Under the pieces are notes generated by a model, which searched no databases, was not told the origin of the DNA, and saw only the letters and a program-made list of their open reading frames with translations. From Notospermus geniculatus (lineage: Eukaryota > Nemertea > Pilidiophora > Heteronemertea > Lineidae), in NCBI GenBank assembly GCA_002633025.1, contig NMRB01000065.1:483065-547064 (forward strand): a stretch of 64,000 nt of DNA, given 5' to 3'. The translations under genes and the position numbers were made by a program. Shown here one piece after another: positions 12,561-26,159 of the stretch (positions are counted from its first letter, which is position 1; each line of letters opens with the position of its first letter).

Positions 12561-13895
12561 CAATCACTCAGCTATGTGATTGGCGATCACCTAGTCCCGT
12601 ATCAACTTGTATTCAACTATAGCTTTATGTATATATACATAGTTGCTTGTCTGGCAATGACTTTTTTCAGCTGACTGTGTTGATGAACCTGCGCCAGTTT
12701 CCACACCTTCTTCCATTTTCAACATTGGCTATTTTCTTTCGAATTCACCAATAAATAGTTGTTAGTCTTGCATTCAAACTTATTCACCTGTCTGCTTCCT
12801 TTCATGTCTCGGTAACTCTTTATAAAGTAATTAATGCCAATGATGTTGCACCGTGGTACCATTACGAAGATTTAATAAGTAACATAGCGCACACAACTTT
12901 AACATGTTCCATTAGCAAACGGTGACATACGACAACCAAAATTGAAATAAACAATCCATTGAATAGAAGAATAGCGTCTATGGGCCACAACCTCCGCAGC
13001 CGACGTACATATTCTTCTGTAAAAAGAGAAACGGGTAGTAGAGACATCACCAGAAACAGTAACATCACTGAAATAACGATGAGACGGTGAAGAATTGCCT
13101 CTCTCCAAGCGTTGATAACAACGCGCTCCGTCCGTACGTCAATAACACTTCGTTCGGGGAACCTTTTGGAGAGTCGTAGAGTTAATTAAGAATTGTCCAT
13201 TATTGTCCTGCAGCATTACAAAAAGGAATAGTGCACAGTAAGGTTTCTACATGTCTACAACTGTAGGTTATCGCTCGAATGAAGCTGAACGGTTCTACCC
13301 TTTTAAATTGGTTGATGATGGCATATATAAACAGCACTTGCCAGGCATGATGGATGCTAAAATCAAACACACCACTTTTCATGTATGTTCCGATAAAATG
13401 GACAACGCCGCTGAAAGATTGATGGCAATACGCCGTGTACTCTCATATGTTTCCGTTCCATACGTCGCTCATGATTTCAAAACGGGCCAAGAGCTTGCTG
13501 AGAGGTTGTCGGCCCGAAAAGGAACTTGTTACGCCGAGACCGCTACGTGGTTACAATATATATGCTATGCTGATTGCTCCGAGTCGCACAAAGATACTCG
13601 TACGTCTATGTCAAATAACATCTCCCAATAGTCTCATATACATGGAACGTAAACTTTCCTTTCACTCTGGCCGCTTCTATTGATCAAACATTAACATTCA
13701 CCATGAGGAGATGTTCCCCATTCACTATAAGACTGTCGAAAAAGATAAGTACTTCTGAAACATACAGTTTCCGTTTGTTTTAGAAAATGAGATGAAAGTT
13801 AAGAAGCTTAATCGCATTGCGCAAAGCATTAGAAACCACCGTCCAGTTGTCATGGAACTGAATCGGCTCGTTCGTCAACTTTTTTGATCTTCAAA

Positions 13896-14520
13896 TGGGG
13901 AATATTCTATGTACGAATGCCAATGATATGTATTTTCTCTCATCTCTTCACACACTTTATAACAAACATTGGTGTTATTTCTTCAGCCTTAGAACGTATA
14001 CAGTCATGTGAATGCTGCAGTGTAGTTGGAAAAAGACATCTTCCCACAAAACACGTGAATGATGGACGTATTATAAGTACGCTTTTGGTAAAACCATGAG
14101 TCAAATAAATTTGTACTAGTAGTAAATGCTTGTTCTGCTGTTTTGCGGAGAGCCGACCAATGCACATTATAGCAGAAAGGAATAAAGTTAAGGCGATGGG
14201 GAATATTCTTTGTATCAATGCCAATGATCTGCATTTTTGCATCTCATCTTATCTCTTCACATATTTTACAACAAACATTGGTGTTATTTTCATGTACAGA
14301 ATAGAACCTACTGGAGTGTACATGTATATTAGTTGGAAAACAATGATTGATCTAACCTTACCACAAAACACGTCAATGATCGACGTTCATGAAGTACGGC
14401 TTTCGGTAAAACCATTAAGATTAATAAAAAGTCAAGTAGGAAGTGCATGTATGCTTGTACTGCAGTTTTTAGAGGGCCATCCGATGCATTTGTGTAGTAG
14501 GAAGGAAGTAAAGGCAATAC
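13896..14520. repeat. Two diverged tandem copies of a ~300-bp block
   Basis: 13896-14190 and 14199-14510 share GGGGAATATTCT, AACAAACATTGGTGTTATTT, CCACAAAACACGT and GGTAAAACCAT in the same order. Frames on both strands are interrupted between copies, so no gene is proposed. Confidence 0.7.
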
Positions 14521-14923
14521 TTGTCATCATACTCGCCAATACTTGTTGCAGTGCTTTGAGAGTTGTTGTCAGGGAGATGAGGCTGTACTCGGCTGCGCTA
14601 TTATCAATTTTAATGTTGAAATCTAATACAAGAGAAGAGGGGCACCATCCGCTTTCGCTAATGGTACGAATCAAATGCCTCATTAATCTTCATGTCCAGA
14701 ATTCACCAGTATTTGATTTGATTACATGTATGTTTACTTGTATACCATTAGCTTATTCATGTTAATATTACCGTGAAGGAAAAGCGCGCTGCAATATGCG
14801 AGGTCAGAACCTGCATTAAAGTGATCCTAAACCGCCGGGGCGAGCGAGACAGCCTCGTTTTCATTTTCCCGCGCTTCGCCAGTATGAATGAGCACCCGTC
14901 AATCATCACGTCACGTGATTACC

Positions 14924-14924
14924 N
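14924..14924. other. Undetermined base
   Basis: Single N between CACGTGATTACC and AAAATATC; may mark an assembly join. Confidence 0.9.
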
Positions 14925-15251
14925 AAAATATCAAATTTGATATATCAATATCATTATGATGCTGACACTGGAGAATAAATTTGTTGATGCCAGTATCTTG
15001 CCAAGGGCCATAAACATAGGGAAGGAACTTGTTACCAGTGCTCTACCTGGCGTCGGAGACAAGTTATTCAAGAAACAAAAGTGTGACAGACAAAATCTCA
15101 ACTTTTTATATATCAATTTCACCATGAACCAGGTATCGGAGACTGGAAATTTTCATTCCATCTTGTAGCTCAGGTCATGAAACCTGGGAGTAGGTCACAT
15201 TTCCAGGTCTGTAGCTCTTGCAGGAACAAAGTTACAGGTGTGACCGACTGA

Positions 15252-15275
15252 AGAGACAGACAGACAGACAGACAC
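15252..15275. repeat. (CAGA)n microsatellite
   Basis: About five units of ACAG next to the MITE at 15290. Confidence 0.8.
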
Positions 15276-15289
15276 CATGACAAACACAA

Positions 15290-15429
15290 TGGGCCGTATT
15301 CAAAAAGGGTGTTTAAGACTTAGACGCGTGTAACTTCGTCAAATGCATGGTGGAAGTGTGTGCATTTAGTGAAGTTACACGCGTCTAAGTCTTAATCGCG
15401 CGATGATCACCCTTTTTGAATACGGCCCA
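15290..15429. mobile_element. MITE, 140 bp, TIR TGGGCCGTATTCAAAAAGGG
   Basis: Ends TGGGCCGTATTCAAAAAGGG and its reverse complement. A second inner inverted repeat, AAGACTTAGACGCGTG, makes most of the element palindromic. No coding capacity. Confidence 0.85.
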
Positions 15430-16185
15430 ATATGGTTTACGATCTTGAGATCGGAAACCATAATAAACATTTCTGCCGTGTGTGTTTCTACGGTTGGAAG
15501 TGATCGAATAGGACGCATTGGATAGGTCACAAAATTTATTCTTGAGATCACAAACATTTCATATTAATATAAATACTTAATAAATAATTAAAATGTATTA
15601 GGAGAATATGAAAAAACAGGAAAACCACTCTTATTTACTCTGAGAAGTGAACTCCTTCAGATGACGTACATATATGTGAAAGGAGAGAGAAACATTTAAA
15701 ATGTCAGTGGCTGATATTTCAGTTTTCTTGTTGACCGAAGACGGCGTTGCTGCAGTACTACTATGGTGCACGATAACTCTGTTTCGAAATCTGTGTTTAC
15801 ATTAACTATAATGGCATAGAAAAACAACAAAATATTAACTCTTTCGTTTTGACGGTTTAACTTTTGAAAATATATAGCTCATGATACGGTTTGTTATGGT
15901 CCAAACATATAAGTCTTCGTTTGGCGACAAAACGTTTTCATCATACGTCCCTTCTATGGAACCAACTTCCCCTTCTTATTCTGTCATCGCAGAGTACCGC
16001 CACCTTATTATATATTGAACTGCCGCCGAGTTACAATGTACATGTACATGTACTACATGTGATGATGCACTTTGACGAGCAACGCCTTCAACACGTGGTC
16101 ACGATTGTAAGGTGCTCAGTTATGAGTCTTTCGATGTTATATTATGATACCCTGTTTTGTAATTCGCAGAATACAGGCTACATGA

Positions 16186-16415
16186 ACTCCCACTTACCTG
16201 TCCCATTCCTGAACTCGGAAAAAATGGCCAAATCCTAAGTTGAAGATATCGCACGCTGTCATTCTTTGCCAGGCTCAGGAGTGGGACAAGTAAGTGGACA
16301 GGACATTACTGGACAGGACATTACTGTTTCTGACCATACCCCCACCCCATTATCTTCAATAGGACTTAGTCATTTTTTTTCCGAGTTCAGGAATGGGACA
16401 GGTATGTCGGAGTTT
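16186..16415. mobile_element. MITE of the ACCTGTCCCATTCCTGAACT family, copy 1
   Basis: Inverted ends CCCACTTACCTGTCCCATTC and the matching GAATGGGACAGGTATG near 16390-16408. The same family occurs at 30784-31016 with the interior in the opposite orientation. Confidence 0.8.
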
Positions 16416-18960
16416 AGAGCAGATGCGTGAAAAAAGTTTACAGTGGGTTTGTATTTCTCTGAGAGGTAGAAAATTATGTAATGGAGAGGTAGCACATGAT
16501 CATATTAAAAGACACTTTCACAACCAACAAAGATGCAACAGAGAGACTCCAGCGAGAGCAAGCTTCTCTAACCTTACCCGTTTTCTCCGTAAGTAACGTT
16601 CGATCTTGCAGTCTGAATGTTCAGGAGTATCGCCCGAAATGCTCAAAAGCAAGGCGCAGCTGCTTTTTCAAATGGTTGGTCGACGCATGATCAGAGGTAT
16701 TCGAACGAATTCCGCGAGAATCCGAGGAAATTATGATATAACCACAGCAGGTGACCCATGTGTGACGTCCGTCGCTCAGGCCATTGCGATCAACAGACCA
16801 TAGGCCATATATTATATATGTATATATCAGTTATAATTACGGTACATAAAACCATGGTGGCCTTGTCCAGCAAGCTGCATTTGTTTTGGACGACATCTGT
16901 GCTGTCATTAGTCCACTCAGTGATGCGAATTGCTGTAAACCTTTTCATTTCTATATTGAAATTAATAATAGATCGAAACAACCGCTGGTTTATTGATAGT
17001 CAGTACATGAACCAAGTATAGGTGTCCGATCAGTACAGTGTGTGTCAGAAGTAATAAGCACTTCAATTTCTCTCCATCAGTCGAGGTTAGAATGAAGGTA
17101 AAATTCACTTTCGTTAAGTGGTATGACATTTTGTTTTGTTGGACTTTACCCTTTGCTCAAGTATTCGACGCCCAGTGCTCCAGAGGTGGACAGTTTTCGG
17201 ATAGGCTTGTGGCAATTCCAACAAGACGTGGTCCTCACTTGTCAAAAGCGCTCCACCAACGATGCAAATAACTGCGACATCTTTTGGCAACTCATCAAAT
17301 GAATGCTCTGTCTGACGCTGCAGTCTCTTTGCGGCCCTTACAATCAATCACGAAGACAGCACTAGATAATGAAGCAGTAGACTTATAAATAACATATTCT
17401 TAATACTAATGGCGATTATAATTTCTCTTTCGGGAGAATGCATGAAAATCTTCGGAAGGTTAAGCAACATTTCTTCATGTCTGGCATGCTGGATTATCAA
17501 TGGAAACCATGAAAAACCCCGGACATTGAAAACTGAGGTAGAGTAGAAAATCTTCTGGTTGAACTGCATGCCAGCATAAGCCTAAATGATGGTAATTCGG
17601 TGGAATTTTCCCGACGGCTAGTTACGTGATTGTTCCCATCCCTCCGTACAAACGGGTTGTTCGGGCAGCAAGAGATGGTTCCGTTCCGACTATGGAAATT
17701 ACGATTTTCATGCTTCTTCCTTTTGATTTCAGCTTACTAGTAATATGCGTAAAATGGTATATAATGTTTTAATATGTGTCGGAGACTTGAATATTTGTAA
17801 TAATAAGTTGGTTTCATCACAGACTTGTCACTTTGTACAATTTACAATAAATTGTTTTCACAACATTTTTGATGAGGGTAGAATACAGGCCAAGATACAG
17901 TCCTGGTCACATGTAAATATTTATACTTTTGTTCTGACTTTATGAATTATATACGAAGAGAACAAAATTGCAGGCCAATCAGTGACAGCACGGCTTAACG
18001 AAAGGAAGATTTGATTCGACCATTTACTTGTCACCAAGACTGTACATTGAGTCCTTTATGAATGTACATAATAATGTAAGTACATGTATAGGTGAAGGGA
18101 TTGAATAAAATCTCTGATCTATCTACAAACTATGCTACATCTATATACATTGATGAACCAAGGTTGAACCCAATTAGTAATACAAAGGTTTTAGTGCTAT
18201 TGCCCCCCTCATATTTAATTATTGCGTAGTTGCTTAACGTTCAGGCTAGGGATAGATTCGGATGACAAGAATGCATTATAAATACTTGTACTCTCTTCAT
18301 TCCACATCAAATTGGCGTGAGGTTTATGGCCGATACCAAACATCAATCGATTTGTCTTTTTTGCCGCTACAGGCATCATCACAAACGTGACAGAAAAAAG
18401 TTCTTTCACTAATCACAGTTCGTGTTTACGGCCGAAATGGCGGCCATTTTGAAATGACGCAATGCATCGCGCACGTGTAAACTGCACTGAACATCATGGC
18501 GAAATGAAATGGGTTTTGAGAAAGGGATCCGTTGTGTCGGCCTTACGCGAAACGAAAAATGTAGCAGAAAGATACCGACTAGAAAGACAAGTCAATTGAT
18601 GTATGTATATGGTATGTCAAATTTGACCCAGCCGTTGCGGAGATATCGGTTGAAAACCTCGCGCCAGTCGGATGTGGAATGAAGAGTAGTGTGTGATTTT
18701 TCGTATAATTTAAAATCATTAATATGTTTCTGTATTTCTCCCAATGGGTTTTCGAGAAGAAAATAACCATTCTAAACACTAACTTATCATACTGAACAGT
18801 TAAAGTTTAACCTTTAGATTTCATGCAGTATCATGGTCTTTGGCTGGAACCATTGTCGATTGCAGTTCAGGCACCCTCTTTTTCAAAGGGAAGTTTCGAA
18901 ACCCCGGTGATTACAAAATAAGCAATGTTTTGGTTGCATTTCAAGCACAATCCATAGACC

Positions 18961-19073
18961 AGGGTCCATATTCATAAACATACTCAAGTCAAAGTGTGGT
19001 ACTTATATCTTTTGTGTTGAACAAAGGATAAGTGTCACACTTAGACCTAAGTAGTTTTATGAATATGGGCCCA
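18961..19073. mobile_element. MITE, TIR GGGTCCATATTCATAAA
   Basis: Ends GGGTCCATATTCATAAA and TTTATGAATATGGGCCC with an inner repeat AAGTGTGACACTT-like. Related to the elements at 19784 and 44741 through the ATATTCAT/ATGAATAT ends. Confidence 0.75.
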
Positions 19074-19589
19074 GGAGCCCCTTGGGGGTCGTCAGATGAG
19101 CTGAGAAGGTAACCAGTTTTGTCTAGCCTATTTAGAAAATTGGTTACTTTCCCAGGTAACCTGACATCTCTGGCTCAGCTCTACCACTGTTAAGTTCTGA
19201 TTGTCATATAGCCTAGTGTTGATAATATTAAAATTGAACGAAATTTAACGGGGTATTTCGATATGGGCTTCAGAACTGACTTATAAAAACATGATCCGTT
19301 CATCTTCCTAATCCTTCAACATTCGTAGGTGTCCTCAAGCAATTCCATCAGTAGCATCGCCTGGATCCGGTATTGATCAATTATTTGACCAAATTAATCT
19401 CCTACAGGCAATCATCTTCCACCATCCATCTCACACTCTTCATTTCCTAAACAGCCGCCGTCTGATTGGCTCATAGACTATCGCAGTCCCGGAGACGTGA
19501 GTTATCGCCATCTGATTGGACACGGCCGAGTGTAGCCGGCAAAATCGACTCGGGAACGTCGGGAAATCCTCGCCTAAGCACCTTCCTGT

Positions 19590-22500
19590 TTAATCATCAA
19601 ACGTAGTATACGTTGGTTTGTGGGTTCTTTTAGTGATCAGATAACCAAGAATGACGAGGAGGATGATTCCTGCCAGACAACCTGCTACAGCGATGGGCAC
19701 AATATTCTGCTCGGGGGTGTACTTGTCTCCTGCGCATAGATGAGCTGCAAAGAAGAAAGATTGGGCGTAGAAAGGGACCAGCTGGGGCCAGATTCATAAA
19801 ACTACTTATACTTAAGTGTGACACTTGTCCTTTGTTACAAAAGATAAGTGTCACACTGTGACTTAAGTGTGTGTATGAATACGAACCTGCAGGGACTACA
19901 TCCCGTATCCACAAAGCCCCGTAATTTTAAAGGAGCCCGGTATTTCCACTTTTTCTCGACAGCCTGAGCCACCGCGCCACTCTCCAACCCAAGGGACTAA
20001 CTACGTTGTCGGCGAATTGACCCGATTTACTACGTACATTTTGTAATGGATTTTTGTAGGTCGTGTTGCTGCCGCTAGGGGGCTCCCTCTACGTCAGCAG
20101 TAAAATTACCCATAAGAGGTCGCATACCGTGGTCATTTAAGTGTGCACAAATTTTTTTTCAAGCTGATAGTGAACAATAGGTTTTCCGCAAATGCACAAT
20201 ACATGTAGTTTACGCACTCCGTACGCAGGGTTTCAGGTTAATACATGAGGTTTCAGTGAAAGACAATCCACAAAATCATTTAACATGTATCATTAATATG
20301 TTATGGTTCATTTTGTGCATTTCATGCTCCTTTTCTCTCAGTCTCAGCATTAACAAAAATTCATAAGCTCGCTTATGAATTTTTGGCACTATAATTCTTT
20401 TTCTTTTCACCTACAGAGCTTTGTTCCTGGAATGCCGTTCACAGTACCATCGTGTACGAATCGTTAGAGACAGTGAACGATACTTTCACGGATATTTTCG
20501 CCAAATATTTCCTCAGACGGCTTTTTTGGTACGCAACAGCTGAGGTAGGCTACTTCTTGCACTCGTAGTAATCAACTAATGCAATAATAGGGAGGTTTCG
20601 CAAGCGCCCGGTTAGGCCATACGACGACGTTTATCTATTGTTTGAGTATACCCACACAGTAGATAAACGTCGTCGTATGGCCTAACCGGGCGCTTGCGAA
20701 ACCTCCCTAATATTGGCTCTACAGTACGTTTAAATCATCTGGACCCCGATGGGAGGACCCTTTGGTTGTCAGGCAGACCTTGGTATTGTTGGTCAAGCTG
20801 GCTATTGAAATGCGTTTTATTGACAGGACACTTCCAGCCTATGCCTGTGTTCAATTTCGAATCAAGGCCTAGCTGCATGTTCTATTTCGAACCAAGGTTC
20901 AGCTGGTTAGAAAACAATGTGTTGGACCGTTTAGAGTAAACACTATTAAGTTCATTGTTGTCCGGTTATACTAGGGGTTTGACTGACATACGCCCATCGA
21001 GCTCCAGATGATTTTAACGGACTTTAGTGATATGTACTTTTGTATTCAGAGTAATAGTTTTTGCCCGTATTTCTTCCCTCAGCTTAATATACAAACTTAC
21101 ATTCAGAGTAACCATCCTTGGGCACGTTCATGACCTGTATCTTGACGTCAGAGAGTTTCAGCGTAACTGTTCTGTTGGATTCAGTGAGGAGTGTGTACCC
21201 TGTCCTTGCATTGCACGTGTATGATGTATTCAGAGGATTTTCAAATACGGCGTCACCAGTTTTGGTACTTGCTTCAATCTCTTGCTCTGAAATCATCGAC
21301 AAAATACGATAAAAATATTTAGATCTGTAGAAATTTCCTTAGGTTATCCGAGCATGACGTCATTGCAACGTCACGATCGCCGCGAATGCAAATGCAAATG
21401 AACTCGTGGTGTATAAACATGATAAATAGTAACATCGCGGAACGCTATTGGAAGGCAATTTATCATTGCCAATGCCGTCTCCAAATCCACCTGTTACCCT
21501 CAAACGGCTTATCTGTTATCGACATCGTCTACCTACCCTTCACAGGCGACTGAAAGGCTGCGTTTTCACTCGTGTTGTAGGTAAACACCAATTTAGTTGC
21601 CGTGGTAACCAACCATTTCTCAGCGTCCGAGGAAAATACGTCTGGCTGAAACCAAGGAAGCAGACGATAATGACGTCATAGAAAATGGACACTGAGGCAA
21701 TTAGACCTCGTCGGGAATATAGTTATATCATCATAGAGGATGCCATTTTTCAGTGAGACATTTTTGAAGTTTTTGCTTCTGTAATCAAACGCTTTTCCTG
21801 ACGTGATAGATGAAATTCTTTCTTATGAAATGTCGATAAATTTCGCCCACATTACCACTTCTGAGAGAATAAGAGAAAGGTTCTCTGTTACGGCAGGTGA
21901 TAGAGAATTAAAACTACAATCGAATGGTCTCTAGAAACCATATGAATGTATGTTAGTACATGTAGCTAGGGTTGGGTGGGCGTTGTCTCAAAGACAGTAA
22001 TTATATATGGTTGCGCCGGCGTAATGATATCTCTTTAGAGCGGCGATGCACAATCTATAAACGTTTCATTTTTCTTCGTACAGAAGGCGGCCATTTAGTG
22101 AACTTAATCAACTAAGATATTTAAAGGAGAGGTTTGTGAGGAAAGCGTTGCGAATCTCGGGTTTTTCTCGTATTTTACATCGTCAAGTATCTTATTGCTG
22201 TGGAATCGTATTTGTATGCTTCCATCAGGGCCAAGCCATTTACATGTTTAAAGCATTATTGGCCCTTGTAAGTATGGAAGAGGCCATTTCAAGCAACTCG
22301 TGTTCCTCACTTGGATGGGGTATTTTATTTGCCCTTGCAAAGGAACAAGGTGCAAGTCACCACAGCTAACTGTCCCTTTGACGGACTTGAAGATCCAGGG
22401 ATGATATCCCATATGGCCCGGGATTCGAACCCGGGACCTGCCACTTGCTAGCGGACGTGATAACCACTCGGCTATCAGTTAGTGAAGATATTGTGAGGTT

Positions 22501-25101
22501 TTTTGGTAGTACAGGTCTTTCACAATCTCATGTACTACTCCGAACTCCTCCCTATTGTCATATTGATCCTAAATGCAGTATTTGGCGCTTAGCTAATGTC
22601 GGTTTCATAAAAACCAGGCTGCAGCCGCATAACGTACCATGTGTTAACAGTTCGCTTGCTGATGGCGAACGTGCAATAAAGAAGACGTCACGCCGTGTGA
22701 CAGCCAGCAGCCATCGCTCATCCAAGATGACTGAGGCCGCATAAGTTCCCTTGGCGTGACGTGTTACTATTAGATCCTCACTTTAATCTTCAAAGAGGCA
22801 GTGGTACATGTATGTAAAAAAACCAATCTCCTGGATCATTTTGCCGATTATTAAATCGATGACGTCTCAGCAATCATGACATTTGATTGAGTGGTATCTG
22901 AGTGATTCTGAGAATGTGCTGAGTGCACTCACGAGTATGAAACTTGATGAACGTGGTCGATTTATTGAAGACTCGGCGTCATTTTCTACTTTAGCCTTAC
23001 CTTATCAACTTGTCGCTCCACGAAATATATTGTAAATGAATATTTCCCCCAAGAAAGGTTTAGTTGTGCTTTTGTGATGTTGGTTGACATACATGTTCCC
23101 GTCGCTTTTGCTGATGTTGGTAAAGTGATCACAGCGTTTTTCATTATGCTCGTCTGAAATAAAATAGGAAGAATAATGCTTAAGGCAACGTAAATGTATT
23201 CGTATATCTATTTGTCTTAGACAAATCATGGAGGTATAAAATAAATTTTATACCTCCATGGGCAAATTGAGGGCATGGCTGTGGAACTTTATGAAAACTT
23301 CCTTCAACACATAATTTTCTGCCTGGGGAAAACTTTATTGCCAGTCGTTTCACCTTTGCAATGACCATCGGCATGGATGTAATCCCACGATTTTTTGCCC
23401 TGTCATTATACAAGTCATCACAAAATAACGAAAAAAACAGACAGTGCGGATCCATTGAAACAAATACACATCGACTTTTACATCGATAATGTGATTTTAG
23501 CCTATAATTTAGGAATTAAGGCGTACTCGGCTTAATGGACGGACTCTAACTGTCTGTACATTGCAATCCATTATTGCATTGTCCATTTTTTCATGCCTGA
23601 GTGGAAATTGGCATACACATTAAGGGTTGCAATCGGCAACCGGTATTACATGTATATTGGATTACGTTCTGTGTGCTCCGACTTTCGCGTAATTGGGGAA
23701 GCTAAAACAACGAGGAAAATCAAATCAAAGCGTGTGAGCTTCTAGTTTGGTTTTTCTAGTTAGAGGTACGGCCGCAGTATGCATTGTTTAGTGAACGTAA
23801 ACACAGCATTTATGCATTATTAGACATTAGTGCACGTAGCTGTAGAATGCATCATACATGTAGTGGACGTAGTCACAGTATGTATAATTAGTGGACAAAT
23901 TATCGACTCAGAGTGGACTCGCGAGACAGTCTCTTTTATAAGGCCAAGAGCACATTTGCGGCAAAACTTAATGTGGCAGGGGTGTTTTTAAAAAATCGAC
24001 TGACCTGGCTGAATGACGAGTCGACAGCGTTTGGGTCAGTCGACTTGAAAAAACACCCCTACCACATTGAGTTTTGCTGCCGCAAATGTGCGCTTGGCCT
24101 TGCTGTTTCAATACATCATAGCGTGCTGGTGATGGCCATTTGATGGATGCCCACGCGTTCTATTGTCCTATTCTGTTGGAGTTGGAGATGTGGGATTTGT
24201 GTAGACACTCTTTTAGCCCCCAAGGATACAAAACACCCTCCTTTTGTCTAAACCACGTTCTCCTGGGAATTATGAGATATTGTATGGAAGCAGATTACAA
24301 AAAGTGATACATACGGTATTTGTTTTCCGGGATTCGTAACTGACGGTAAATTGAGCTCTGAACGCCCCCTTTAAACATGGCTTATTGTCTCGTGAAAGAA
24401 CAAAACTAGGCACTGGTGGGGTGGTTGTCGTTGCTGGAGCAACGGTAGGCGTATCTGAAAAGGAGAAGGATGAGAGTCTAACTGGAGGCAAATGCAGCCG
24501 GCTCCGTCGTTCCTTCATTTGTTGTCCTTTGTGTCATTGATGGCAATGTGTGTTACTTAGCCTAGTTGATAGCCATACGCTGGAATAGAATTCCGGAAAG
24601 TGGCTGTAGCAACAGAACCAATGTCCACGAAAGACAGTATACATGTAAATACCCTGAAACTAAAGGTCATGAAAATTTTGTGGCCCTACGTTTGTGGAGG
24701 CAAATGTCACTGGTTGAATGATGCTCGTTCGGTCCTTTTTGCGAGCGATGCCAGTATTACTTTGGTCGACTGTTGCCATACACTGGAATGTTGAACCTAG
24801 AACTCTTGAACCTGGTTGTACACCAAGTCTAATATAATGAACCGCTGTCATGGAAGACGGCAAAATATCCTTGAATCCTAAACGTCATGACTCGCAAGGC
24901 TTGGTTTCCTTCCCCAAAATATGGTATTAAAATTTCTACTCCATAATGGAAGTGTCGCTCTGGAGACAGCCTACTCACTTCCTGCTGTTGTTTGTTTCGG
25001 CGTATTGACGGTCACGGTAGGTTCTGGTTTTCCCGTGGTTGGTATATTTATTGGACTACCCGTAGCATTACTGGAACTATTCACATTCGAAAAGAGACAA
25101 C
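19590..25101 (-). CDS. LAMP-family lysosomal membrane glycoprotein (exons 2-7)
   Basis: Exons 24979-25101, 24315-24454, 23001-23153, 21537-21645, 21101-21286 and 19590-19744 join cleanly (phases 1,0,0,1,1). Exon 24979-25101 is a Thr/Pro/Ser-rich luminal stalk with N-glycosylation sites, as in LAMP hinge regions. One LAMP domain follows, with cysteines in KPCLKG, GTCMST, SYTCNAR and HLCAGD, the four-cysteine, two-disulfide pattern of the family. FSSDAEKWLVTTATKLVFTY is the typical central block. The last exon gives the membrane helix (IVPIAVAGCLAGIILLVILG) and a short tail KRTHKPTYTTFDD, where YTTF fits the YxxPhi endosome/lysosome sorting signal, although it is followed by DD rather than ending the protein. 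A single luminal domain resembles LAMP5/DC-LAMP/CD68-type members more than LAMP1/2. The introns carry several hairpin MITEs. The signal-peptide exon is not certain; see 29855-30074. Confidence 0.85.
19784..19888. mobile_element. MITE in LAMP last intron, GGGGCCAGATTCATAAA end
   Basis: Same family as 18961-19073 by its ends and the inner AAGTGTGACACTTGTCCTTT / AAAAGATAAGTGTCACACT hairpin. The right end has decayed. It lies about 40 bp from the last LAMP exon's acceptor. Confidence 0.7.
20589..20708. mobile_element. Perfect hairpin MITE, 49-bp arms, in LAMP intron
   Basis: Arms 20589-20637 and 20660-20708 are exact reverse complements (AGGGAGGTTTCGCAAGCGCC inward to ACGTTTATCTA) with a 22-bp loop. 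Perfect pairing suggests a recent insertion. No coding capacity. Confidence 0.9.
22404..22478 (-). ncRNA. tRNA-like SINE head or tRNA pseudogene
   Basis: On the minus strand it reads like a tRNA D-arm/A box (TAGCCGAGTGGTTATCACG) and a perfect T-arm/B box (CCCGGGTTCGAATCCCGGG). The anticodon stem does not pair well and no acceptor stem closes convincingly. Best seen as a tRNA-derived SINE head with an internal Pol III promoter; a real tRNA is less likely. Confidence 0.5.
23940..24101. mobile_element. Hairpin MITE in LAMP intron, AAGGCCAAG ends
   Basis: Arms of about 60 bp, roughly 90% matched, starting AAGGCCAAGAGCACATTTGC and ending GCAAATGTGCGCTTGGCCTT, with a GTCGAC-rich centre. Confidence 0.85.
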
Positions 25102-25910
25102 CTGAAAGAAAAAAAAAGTAAAAATCATATAACCACTGCTTCCTCGGTATTAACTATACCACCAGCGATTTGCATCCCTTGAGATGTTCAGCGCGATGTT
25201 CGATCGTACTCAAGTATAATCACCGGGATGAAGTGGAGCGTTGAGTTGAAAGAACCTGACATTTTTTTTTAAAACACTGGAGTAGTAGTGAGTGACGTGA
25301 AAATCCTGTCGCTCGTCATGAATAAGTCGCCACTACATTCACATTTTGAATTTTTTCCACAATTTCATTCCTCTGCGAGAGAAAAGATGGTTGAAAGATG
25401 AAATAATCAACGGCAGTCAGCAACAGGTACAATACAAAAGAAAGACCAACGCACATTCAAATCTTCCAATTCTTGTTGACATGCATCACTTTCACAAAAA
25501 AAAACCGTCGTAACTCTGACGTAAATGTAATATCCCTTTCAACTATTCTGACTACTTTGTCTATAGCTTCCAGTCAAGAAGCCGTCATAATCTGAACATA
25601 TCAATCTACCGTTCAACGTGTTGAGAATATCCCAAGTGATTTTCTCAACTGTAAATTGCTTTTCTTACAAGTAATCTTGTCGGCTTGTTCCAAAGGCGAT
25701 TTTGTCAATTGCGCTATGACACAGGTAATTTTCTCGACACCTTTTGTAAATTGAAGCGAATATGCTTGCGGATTTTTTTCGTCGCTAACTACTAAATTTG
25801 CCCTGTGCCTATCTATACTCGTCACTCAGAAAGCAGCAGACGTTGTACGCCGTTGCATCTCGTTTTGTTGCCAATCGCTCTACACTTACATGTAGCCTAA
25901 TGTACTGAAN

Positions 25911-25935
25911 GAACGCACGCACGCACGCACGCACG
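25911..25935. repeat. (ACGC)n microsatellite next to an N
   Basis: About six ACGC units; an undetermined base (25910) sits at its edge. Confidence 0.85.
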
Positions 25936-26159
25936 ACAGACCACCACTAAGGCATCTAAGCACAGCATAAGCCCTTTTGGCCTTCGGCCAAGCGGGCTAA
26001 AAAGAAAGACACCAACAATTAGCCCTTTCGGCACACAGCAGCTACTGATACAAGGCAGTGATAGTAGGTCCTGACCTAGGCCCATTGTATCTACTCCTAT
26101 GTCACACCAGGCAAGGCATTTGATTGATGGACATTGCACGAACTGACTACACAGTGCTG

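Larger units (their letters stand above)
14521..18960. other. Repeat-rich stretch without a recognised gene
   Basis: Apart from the two MITEs and a microsatellite, only short random-looking frames. TACATGTACATGTAC near 16038. Confidence 0.45.

Noticed and set aside
14130-14765. 211-codon plus-strand frame with hydrophobic stretches
   Set aside because: Spans two tandem non-coding repeat copies; the frame is not kept between copies.
20589-20708. microRNA precursor
   Set aside because: Arms pair perfectly over 49 bp, more typical of a recent MITE than of a pre-miRNA.
25911-25935. CRISPR-like short repeat
   Set aside because: A simple ACGC microsatellite; no spacers, and the window is from an animal.
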